The notes beneath the pieces were generated by a model, which searched no databases, was not told the origin of the DNA, and worked only from the letters and a program-made list of their open reading frames with translations. This document shows positions 56,301-64,000 of a DNA stretch of 64,000 nucleotides, piece by piece (positions within the stretch are counted from its first letter, which is position 1; every line of letters starts with the position of its first letter). Source of the stretch: Corinectria fuckeliana (lineage: Eukaryota > Ascomycota > Sordariomycetes > Hypocreales > Nectriaceae); NCBI GenBank assembly GCA_019137255.1, contig WPDH01000125.1, positions 62,001 to 126,000 on the forward strand, written 5' to 3'. Both the position numbers and the translations under genes were made by a program.

Positions 56301-57838
56301 GGACCAAATATCCGGGGAAAGAACTCGGGACGTAGCCGTCCGAGGATGAGATTGGCGTCGGTGACTGTCAACGGGCCGCCATTTCGATAGCAGGCAGGCC
56401 CGGGATGCGCCGAAGCACTCTCCGGCCCGACTTTGAACATGCCGCTCTGCCACGCGAGGATGCTTCCTCCTCCTGCGGCGACGGTGTTGATGTCTAGCTG
56501 GGGGCTCTGGACAATGACTCCGGCGGTAGTCGTCTCGAAGACCTGTTCCAACTCTCCCGTGTATCTAAAAGAGTCAGAGGGCGATGACAGCAGTAGCCAT
56601 GGGACGCAACGTACCTTGAGACGTCTGTGCTTGTGCCGCCCATGTCGAACCCGATGACTGGAGTACCGTCCGTCTCGTCATAACATGTCCGGGCATATCC
56701 CACGACGCCGCCCGCAGGACCGGACAGGATAGACCTCAGTCCAGAGAGACTGGAAAACTCCACAAGGCCGCCGTCGCTCTGCATGAACTCGCAGCGGCAG
56801 CCGCTCGTTCTCAGATCCTCAAACCCTGACTCAAACCCACTGATGTAGCGTTTGATCTCCGGGGTCAAGTAGGCATCCGCGGTCGACGAGTTGCCCCGGG
56901 GAACGATCTTCACGACGGGCGAAAGCTCGGCACTGAGCGAAACATGAGTGAACCCGATGGCCTCGGCAAGTTTGCCTACGGCCGTTTCGTGGTCGCGGAA
57001 AGTAAAGCTGTGCATCAGGCAGACGGCGATCGATCGGTATCCCTCATCATATGCCGCTTGGAGCGACTCTCTAGTGGACTCCAGATCTTGGTCTGGTCAG
57101 TTTCTCGCTGAAAAGACCGAGGACGAGTATGAACCTACCCAGGGGTTCAAGAATCCTAACAACCTCCCCGGTGACGCCTTCTACTAAGCCGGAGTCTGAG
57201 GAAATATCGATGGGCGTGGGCTTCTTGCTCTCTGTCCAGGCTTCTAACGTCACTCGCTCGGTTACCTCGATGACTTTTGAGTACAAGGTGTCCGGCTTGT
57301 TGATGGCCATGTCGAAAAGCTTTGGCCTTGACTGGTTTCCGATGTGCAGGAGGTCCTGATGTTGATTAGCAGCTATGACTTGGCCGCCGTCGTCGAAACT
57401 CACCTTCAAGCCCTTCGTCACAACAAACACAGTCCTCTCGCCCTTTCGCTCCAGGAGCGCGTTTGTGGCTACCGTTGTACCCATTCGGATGGATTCTGAC
57501 TTGCTTAGCATCCGTCCTGGTGGATGTTCGGGGTTGAGGACGACATACCAACTCCCCTCAGAGATATCTTCTCCCCTCTGGGATACGACCTTCCCGTGGC
57601 CTGCTCCAACACCCTGCGGATAGCCTCGACCGGCGCATCTGGGTAGTTGTTGGGGTCCACCGACAGGAGCTTGATTAGAATGTCATCCTGGCCCGGGACG
57701 GTAGCGACACACTGCGTAGCGTTAGCGGAGGGAAACCTGTCAACGTGAGCGAGGGCGGAACTGCCATACATCTGTGAAGGTACCTCCCCTGTCAATGGAG
57801 ATGCGGATCCCATTCGTTCGATCCGGAAGAGAGCCCAT
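53363..57838 (-). CDS. OXP1: 5-oxoprolinase (ATP-hydrolysing), fused HyuA-HyuB type
   Basis: Twelve exons: 57838-57770, 57711-57549, 57495-57404, 57355-57139, 57086-56615, 56564-56187, 56136-55131, 55082-54992, 54932-54826, 54771-54489, 54440-54246 and 54189-53363. Every phase closes, giving 1299 aa, the size of yeast OXP1. It converts 5-oxo-L-proline plus ATP and two waters to glutamate, in the cytosolic glutathione cycle. The HyuA half begins IRISIDRGGTFTD (phosphate-binding), then SIRMGTTVATNALLERKGE, IGNQSRPKLFD, MQSDGGLVEF, LSGPAGGVVGYA and GFDMGGTSTDVSRY. The HyuB half has LRPGDVILSNAPG-DCGGTHLPD, FWTASRGHHADIGG, FEGTGPEAYGNWNAP and GGGGWGAP. Several introns are in frame and would be missed by an ORF finder. 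Hydantoinase-like activity on another cyclic amide is an alternative. Confidence 0.95.
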
Positions 57839-58512
57839 CGCGTGCTAGCTGGTCTATCGACTGAAGGTAGCTTTAAGAGTTGGGAGTGGGGCATTGGTTG
57901 GAGGTTGAGGGAGAGAAAAGAAGGCTTCGGCGTTGCGTTGTAGGCTGCGAAAGGCGGGTGCTGCAAGGGTGATTATATTGCTGAGCTTGCCCCCGCTCGC
58001 GATATCTGACGCATGGCTGTATCTAGCAAACGAGATGGAGCAGCTTGGAGGGACGAATAGGAGACGAGATTCCGTTGCTCCTCCGTCTCAGCGAGGCCTG
58101 GTTCACAGCGGAGGAGCAATCCCGACGGGGCCGATCTCGATAATAAGTGTGTGTGGAGATGGCGTCGTCTTCGGCGTCTGCGTCCGTCCCTCCACTCCTC
58201 CACCTCCACCACATTCACTCCACTCCACTCCCTCCACATGGGAGCTCCTCCCGCTTATCGTAAGCAGCCAAGAGCCTATGGAACAGCAGCAGTGAGAGCT
58301 AGCCAATGATCCCTTGAAGTTACGTCCTAGAGTCGGTGCCGCCGTGAAGCAATTACGTGATCCAGTGGTGTAGACAATGCCCTGCGGTGCTTTGGAGGTC
58401 ACGATTGGCAGGTTAAGCTGCTTGAGGGCAGCATGGAGAAGTGAGGAAGTGAGCTTTGTAGAATCAAGATTGTCTTTTGTTCCTCTTCTCTCTAAGCTCT
58501 CTTGTCTAGTTA
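57839..58512. other. Intergenic, no gene seen
   Basis: 674 bp between the oxoprolinase start and the end of the aminotransferase, both minus strand. A CT-rich strip at 58180-58240 (CCTCCACCTCCACC on the plus strand) is the only visible feature and may be promoter-related. Confidence 0.5.
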
Positions 58513-59852
58513 TCACGCAATTGTACGAACCGCATCATCCAAAGCCAACGCTACATACTTTACATTCCCATCGTTCAACCCCGCAATCGAGATGCGGGAC
58601 GTATCCGCCATGTAGATGTGGTACTTTGCTATGGCGCTGTTAGCTTGCAGAACTCGACCAGGAAAGACCATGATCTCGGGGGGGGGAACTTACTCTCTAG
58701 AGACTCGATTTGAGCAGGGGTGATTCCCATGTACCCGAACATGCCCGTCTGGCTGATGATGTGAGACCAATCCCCCGGCGTCTTGAGACTCTGCAGTTCC
58801 TCGAAGAGTCTCTGACGCATGGACAGGATGCGCCTCGACATGGTCATCAAGTCCTTCTTCCACTGCTCGGTGATTTCCGGCGTATCGAGAACAGCTGCCG
58901 CGATCCGGGCCCCATACACGGGCGGGTTGGAAATGGTCGCTCGTTGAGAGTTTGCGAGAATCGAGCCGACGGTACGAGCTGCGTCCGGCGAGCTCGCAAC
59001 GACGGCAGTGAGCCCAACTCGCTCGCCGTACAGCCCCATACTCTTGGCAAAGGACATGCAGACGATGGCCTCGAGGCCCAAGTCTTCCACGAAATGTCTG
59101 ACGGCCCAGGCGTCCTCGTCGACGGAGCCTGAGTTGAAGCCCAAGTACGCGGAATCGAAGATGGGGAAGATCTGCTTCTCCTTCACGATGGCCGCGATCT
59201 GCCTCCACTGGTCTCGGGAAGGGTCGCATCCCGTTGGATTGTGCGCGCACGCGTGCATCACCACCGCAGAGTCGTCGTCGGCGGCTTGCAGGGCAGCCAC
59301 GTAGCCGTCAAAGTCAAGACGGCCGTTCTTGTAGTAGGGCAAAGTCTTGACCTCGAATCCAAGGGAGCTGAAGAGAAGGCTGTGATTTGACCAGGTGGGA
59401 TCCGTGATGTAGACGGTTTTTACACTGCAGCCAGCCTTCTTCATCGTGAGCCCTGCCAGTAAGAGCGCGCCCGTGCCTGACACAGATTGACAAGAGGCCA
59501 CCAGCGGGGACATTAGTACAGTTTGCGTTTACTCTGAAAATGATGGTGCAGAGCTTACTCTGTTCTCTGCGAGGGCTTTTGTTCCATGAAAAACGAGACG
59601 AACAGCCGCATCGCGGAATGTGTTTAGTCCTGCAATAGGCAGATACTCGTGCCCAGCGTCGGCAATTCTCTCCTTGGCCATTCGCACTGAGGGCAACACC
59701 CACGGCTTTCCATTCTCATCGCGGTAGGTTCCCTGGCCCAGGTTGACCTTGTTGGGGAACTCGTCGGCAACGTACCTCCTAGTCACGTCGAAGATGCTGT
59801 CCGGGGGGATGAACTCGCCCTTGGAGAATGCTGAAGGAGGGTGGTCGGCCAT
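58513..59852 (-). CDS. Aspartate-type (class I) aminotransferase
   Basis: Exons 59852-59559, 59501-58694 and 58628-58513; 405 aa. Class I fold features: FIPPDSIFDVTRRYVADEF and KVNLGQGTYRDENGKPWVLP at the N-terminus, EYLPIAGLNTFRDAA, SVSGTGALLLAG, the PLP-contacting HACAHNPTGCDPSRDQW, SAYLGFNSG and the Schiff-base lysine at about 251 in SFAKSMGLYGERVG. The C-terminal arginine for the alpha-carboxylate is in YMADTSRISIAGLN. This is the aspartate/aromatic amino-acid aminotransferase subgroup, PLP-dependent and probably cytosolic since no targeting peptide is evident. The second exon start is forced by RVASCQSVSGTG, leaving a 57-nt intron (59502-59558) with a good GTAAGC donor and TACTAAT branch but a TG instead of AG at its end. 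It is divergent from the aldolase gene, 334 bp away. Confidence 0.88.
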
Positions 59853-60186
59853 TGTGAATTGAGAAGCGTACACTGAATTCGAGCTGTAACTAATAAGAAA
59901 TGCTCGCAAATGTTCACGGAAATCGCTTTGGAGTACGCTGCTACTAGAATAAGGCAGCATTGTCTTCATGTGCCTGACCTTAATTGCTGTGCTGGCGGAG
60001 CTCCACATGGCTACGACTCGGCGACGATCCGTCGCTTGAAATTGAATGACAGTGGAGTCCTTTTACGTGCTCCTCCCGCTAGCGACGGGATAGAAAAGAT
60101 GTGAAAATACTGCAGCAATTATATGATGCATTGTCAATTCTCTGGGATTTTTTTGACCGGCTTCATCCAACTTTCATACAACCATC
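59853..60186. promoter_or_regulatory. Divergent promoter: aminotransferase / aldolase
   Basis: 334 bp between two start codons pointing away from each other; the short distance suggests shared control. No named site was identified. Confidence 0.55.
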
Positions 60187-61182
60187 ATGGCGCCCAGCTG
60201 TCCCCCCCGAGGCGTCTACGCTCCCGTGGTCGCCTTCTTCAACGAAGATGAGACTCTTGACTTTGAGGCCCTCAAAGCCCACATCACCCGTCTCGCAAAG
60301 GCCGGGGTAGCGGGTTTGGTGATCCAGGGCAGCAATGGCGAGGCCCCTCATCTGCTACACTCGGAGCGACAAGAAGTCATCGCCACCGCCTCTTCCGTTT
60401 TGAAGGAGAGTGGGATCCCCGGGGCTGTCATTATCGCTGGGTGTGGCGCGCAGAGCACCAGGGAATCTATCCAGCTATGCCAAGAAGCGAAAGAGTCCGG
60501 CGCCGACTATGCCCTTGTCTTGTCCCCCAGTTATTGGAGTGAGTCTGAATTCCTCGTCTTTCGATTCACCTACCATCCCGACTAACCTACCCGTCAAGCT
60601 GGGGCCATGCAAAAGCCCGTCATCTTCAAGTTCTTTGACGATGTCGCAAAGGCATCCCCCATCCCCATCCTGCTTTACAACTTCCCCGCTGTCACGTCGG
60701 GGATCGATCTCGACTCCGACCTGATTGCCGAGCTCTCCGCTGCCAACGCCAACATCGTCGGCTGCAAACTGACATGCGGAAACCTGGGCAAGCTGCAGCG
60801 TGTCGCCCATGACCCGAGAACGACGAAGCCCTTTGCGGCCTTCGCGGGCAAGTCCGACTTCTTCCTGCACGGACTGGTTGCCGGCTCCAACGGCGTGATT
60901 GCGGCTGCCGCGAACTTGGCACCGGCCGTCCACGTCCATCTCCTCAAGCTTTACGACGACGGCAAGATCAAGGAGGCCCAGGAACTGCAGACTCGCCTTA
61001 GCCAAGCAGACTGGGTGCTGGTACAGCTGGGCGTGGCTGGCTTGAAGGCAGCTCTAGATAGATACTACGGCTATGGTGGAGGGCGAAGCAGACGGCCATT
61101 AGGGCTGGTGGCCAGTGCCAAGTTCGAGGGAGAAAAGGACGCCGTGTTGAAAGGCTTAGTGGATTTGGAAAACTCGTTATAA
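60187..61182 (+). CDS. DapA/HOGA-family aldolase (dihydrodipicolinate synthase-like)
   Basis: Exons 60187-60538 and 60599-61182 across a 60-nt intron; 311 aa. TIM-barrel class I aldolase: GVYAPVVAFFNEDETLDFEALK, the substrate-carboxylate motif VIQGSNGEAPHL, the tyrosine motif ILLYNFPAVTSG (Tyr about 144) and the Schiff-base lysine about 174 in NIVGCKLTCGN, then GKSDFFLHGLVAGSNGVIAAAANL. Fungi make lysine by the aminoadipate route, so true dihydrodipicolinate synthesis is unlikely. Fungal and animal relatives cleave 4-hydroxy-2-oxoglutarate or other 2-oxo acids. It sits head-to-head with an aminotransferase and tail-to-tail (42 bp) with the NmrA-like gene. Confidence 0.92.
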
Positions 61183-61224
61183 TCGGGAAACATGTAGCAT
61201 GTAGCTTACGAAAGGTTCACTTCC

Positions 61225-62327
61225 TCACGACTGCAACACCCCAAACTTCCCAATACGTTCCCTGGGCGTCTTCGTAAAATAGTCTCGAAGGGTGACTGGT
61301 TTGACGGCGGGGTAGCGCGCATTGTCGAGCGGTAACGGCAAGGTTGTCTGTCCGTTGAGCGAGTAGTACGTATAGAATAGACCCAACCAGGCCGGGGCAT
61401 TGCTCGGATTCCGATAACGTTTCTCATGCATAAGCTTGTATAGGTCATCCAGACTCCCTAGTTGTACTAGTCCTGGTTCTTCACCATAGACGGCCTGGAA
61501 GTCTGCCGCGATGTCTTTGATGTTGACGCGGTCACTGCGGACTATGAAGAAATCGTGTATCAGCAGGTGAATGTTCCGCTCCGTAAAGATAGGTTATGCA
61601 ACAATTTAGAAACCACGGGCTTTGAATGTGAAGAGCAGGAAGATTGATACACGCTCGTAACTTAATAGACTGTTCTCCAAAGACTTACATGAAAACCACC
61701 CTACTGCGTCTTTGTCCACCGCCACCTCTGCCGTAAACTGAGCGGCATTCCGGTACGTGGTGAATTTCCACCGTTCGTTTCCCGTGCCCCAGTACTTGAA
61801 CTAGTTCCGTTTGGCGTCCCAATCCCCACCCACGGTCGCTCTAAGAAACATGCATTCAACACATGCACGGCTTTCATCAGTCCGGCGGCCTCCTTCTCTT
61901 CAAGGTATGCCTGGATTAGCTTCATGGGATCCTTTGAGGGGTGTTGGCCGAGCTCCAGCTTGCGAAAGTCCATCGACCAGTCCCCGGCAATGTACCGAGG
62001 AACGCCCTCCGCAATGCAGGCATCGATCAGTAGTTTCTGGCCGTCAACCATCAGGGACGGAGGGCCGAGATAGCAGCAGATGGCTACATCGGCGCCGTGG
62101 AGGCCGGCACGAACCGCGGTAATATCGGTCGAAGATGCAGTGTAGATGGTTAGACGGGGTTCATTGTGCAGTGACTGGGGAAGCTTGGCTGGTGTCCGGC
62201 AGAGGCCATGGATTCGTACGTCAGGCTTGGCCAGGAGGTACTCCATAATAAGTTTACCAAGACTCCCAGTAATACCGGCGATAGAAACGACGGTCACTGC
62301 CTTGGTGGAAGTAACTTGAGCAGACAT
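61225..62327 (-). pseudogene. NmrA-like NAD(P)-binding protein, disrupted or re-spliced
   Basis: The N-terminus reads VTVVSIAGITGSLGKLIMEYLL, a Rossmann G-x-x-G-x-x-G motif of the NmrA/isoflavone-reductase group, then IYTASSTDITAVRAGLHGADVAICC and GDWSMDFRKLELGQHP. After HVLNACFLERPWVGI the frame shifts by one base near 61830, as one T seems missing. The continuing frame (WDAKRN) meets a TAG at 61801-61803 before FKYWGTGNERWKFTTYRN. A normal 147-nt intron (61542-61688) then leads to VNIKDIAADFQAVYG and the C-terminus DYFTKTPRERIGKFGVLQS. Both lesions fall inside 61801-61862, which has GT and AG ends and whose removal keeps the frame and gives 297 aa. So it is either a pseudogene, an assembly error or a newly created intron. 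Confidence 0.7.
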
Positions 62328-63271
62328 GGACAAGTTTTATTTGAATTGAGAGATGATCTTTCAGTGTTCGCGTGTCCGGGCAGCGGGTATCAAAGACCAC
62401 ATCTGGTTCAAATACGTGAGCTTTATACTTGGATGAATATCTGTACAGCATCAATTCATTTGCTGCATGACGCCTATGGGCTTGCTCAGCTATCTAGTGC
62501 CAAAGCAAAGTATGTACTGTAGGCGAGCCGTTCAACGCCGGGTGACTCATTGGCCGTAGCGAGGCTGTGGCATTGTGCATATATGAATCCTTCCAATGTC
62601 TACCTTGTAAACATCCCAAGTCGTCTCTACTATTCTCCGCAATATATGTTTGGTTTCCCCTGCAGCTGTGGTCCATCCGGCATGTTGCACAGCTTCCCGG
62701 TCCAGTATCCTCCAAAGAGTAGATCCAAGCGTACAGGGGCTGAGGCTTCATTGAAGAGACGAGGGTAGGGAGGTGATGATGAATGGCAGGCTTGCAGCCC
62801 ATTCTCACTACATGAGTCGTTTCACCTGACAGTCTCCGGCATTGATAGACAGCGAAATTAGCTAAACTCTTACAACTGGCCGCATGCCACAGGGTTGATC
62901 CAGGAGTTCATGGATCTCAGACTCCGTTCAACTGCAACTACAGCACCAGTGAGAGAGAGGCTGAGGCTAATGCCGTGGTTGGTATTGATCAAGCTGCTAG
63001 CAAAAGTGGAACACTCCTTCGAGCAGCGCTGATAAGATGGATGACACGGCGCATTCAGAGAGATGGAGCTCCACCACCGATCTGTGGAGCCCAACATATT
63101 AGTGCTTCATCAGCCAGATGACGGATTATAACCCGGGGGCGCTGCTGCGGGGGACTGATGATGTGTCCATTGGATCTTGAAGAACAAACAATGATAAAAG
63201 TCACCCATCTTCATACAGAAGCTCAAACAGCGTAACCGAATCGACCTCCAGTATCTCAAACACCAGCAATC
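62328..63271. other. Divergent intergenic region, no gene seen
   Basis: 944 bp between the NmrA-like and dehydrogenase start codons. Short frames only; no motif recognised. Confidence 0.5.
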
Positions 63272-64000
63272 ATGTCGCACCCACAACTTAGCTGGATCGG
63301 GCTCGGCTCCATGGGCATCGGCATGTCCCGCAACCTCCAGGCGCATCTCGTCGCCTCGGGCGCACCCGCATTGCTATTTACCAATCGCACAATGTCCCGA
63401 GGCGCAGCACTGAAGGAGGAGGGCGCGATCCCCATCGACAGTGTGGAGGAGATTGCGAGAAAGTCCGACATCATCTTCTCATGTGTTTGTCAAGCCAAGT
63501 CCAACAGAGGAATTTTTGAATGCTAATTCATCTTATAGGTAAGCAATGACCAGGTTCTGCAGCAGACAGCGCGGGATATCGTTGCGTCGGGTAGTTTGAA
63601 GGGCAAGGTGTATGTGGATTGCTCGACCGTCCACCCCGACACCTCAAAGGCCGTCGCTAGTCTAATCGCCGAAGCTGGCGGCGAATTTGTCGCAGGTGAG
63701 TGAGCCTACGGCTGTATACTACAAGCAGCACTGATATCCCATAGCGCCCGTCTTTGGTGCATCACCTATGGCTGTAGCCGGGAAGCTCATCTTCGTCACT
63801 GCTGGTCCGACGTCTGCAACAGACAAGATCGCTCCCTACCTCAACGGCGTCATGGGGCGGTCGGTCATTTCCATGGGAACGGACGTGTCAAAATCAAGCC
63901 TCCTGAAGATTGCCGGCAACATCTGCGTCGTCTCCTTCATGGAGGTCCTCTCCGAAGCCCACGTCTTTGCCGAAAAGACTGGCCTGGGCTCTCAGGTACT
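63272..64000 (+). CDS. Beta-hydroxyacid dehydrogenase, second family member (3' end outside window)
   Basis: Exons 63272-63484, 63539-63695 and 63745 to beyond 64000. N-terminal MSHPQLSWIGLGSMGIGMSRNL with the NAD(P)-binding GLGSMG, then LLFTNRTMSRGAAL (basic, suggesting NADP), DCSTVHPDTSKAVASL, APVFGASPMAVAGKL, and the catalytic lysine in SKSSLLKIAGNICVVSFMEVL. It is clearly related to the gene at 15388. They share an intron at the same codon and phase (IFSC|VSND here, IFLM|VSTD there) but differ elsewhere. The gene flanks the NmrA-like gene head-to-head and ends the metabolic group of the right edge. A 3-hydroxyisobutyrate, 2-hydroxy-3-oxopropionate or glyoxylate reductase role is possible. 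Confidence 0.88.

Overview
This window comes from the nuclear genome of a filamentous ascomycete (Pezizomycotina, most likely a Sordariomycete; the class is an inference from protein flavour and not a database match). The genes are monocistronic on both strands. They are interrupted by short introns, mostly 47-80 nt, with GT..AG ends and CTRAY-like branch sites. Typical fungal families appear: a Zn2Cys6 regulator, a GLEYA adhesin, a GH12 glucanase, an OLE1-type desaturase and a bifunctional BioDA. I see no tRNA, rRNA or CRISPR array.

Left part (1-13 kb): the C-terminal end of an MFS transporter, a homoserine-acetyltransferase-like alpha/beta hydrolase divergent from a seven-exon formamidase, a mitochondrial hotdog thioesterase with micro-exons, a short-chain dehydrogenase lacking the usual catalytic motif, and a divergent biotin pair. 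In that pair, bioF encodes 7-keto-8-aminopelargonate synthase ending in a peroxisomal SRL signal, and bioDA encodes dethiobiotin synthetase fused to DAPA aminotransferase.

Middle (14-32 kb): a truncated AAA-ATPase relic, a beta-hydroxyacid dehydrogenase, a secreted alpha/beta hydrolase, a GLEYA adhesin and a 921-residue GHKL (MORC-like) ATPase. These are followed by a decayed accessory stretch: a Tad-type LINE relic with reverse transcriptase and RNase H pieces, an intact EthD-like small protein and a LaeA-like methyltransferase pseudogene. The 31.9-35.6 kb stretch is essentially gene-free.

Right part (35-64 kb): a GPI-anchored serine/alanine-rich protein, a delta-9 desaturase with a cytochrome b5 tail, a GH12 glucanase, a Zn2Cys6 regulator with an apparent frameshift, a secreted beta-lactamase-like hydrolase and a six-TM ArAE-type transporter. 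The window ends with a compact metabolic group: 5-oxoprolinase, aspartate-type aminotransferase, DapA/HOGA-type aldolase, an NmrA-like oxidoreductase with lesions and a second beta-hydroxyacid dehydrogenase cut by the window edge. Their chemistry fits a route from cyclic amide to amino acid, 2-oxo acid, aldol cleavage and hydroxyacid redox. I propose this as a candidate catabolic cluster.

Exon structures were worked out by hand from reading frame, splice consensus and recalled family motifs; no alignment was run. The main second-look items are a 1-nt exon next to a 9-nt exon, an intron that seems to end in TG, and a 62-nt stretch of former coding sequence that may now be spliced as an intron.
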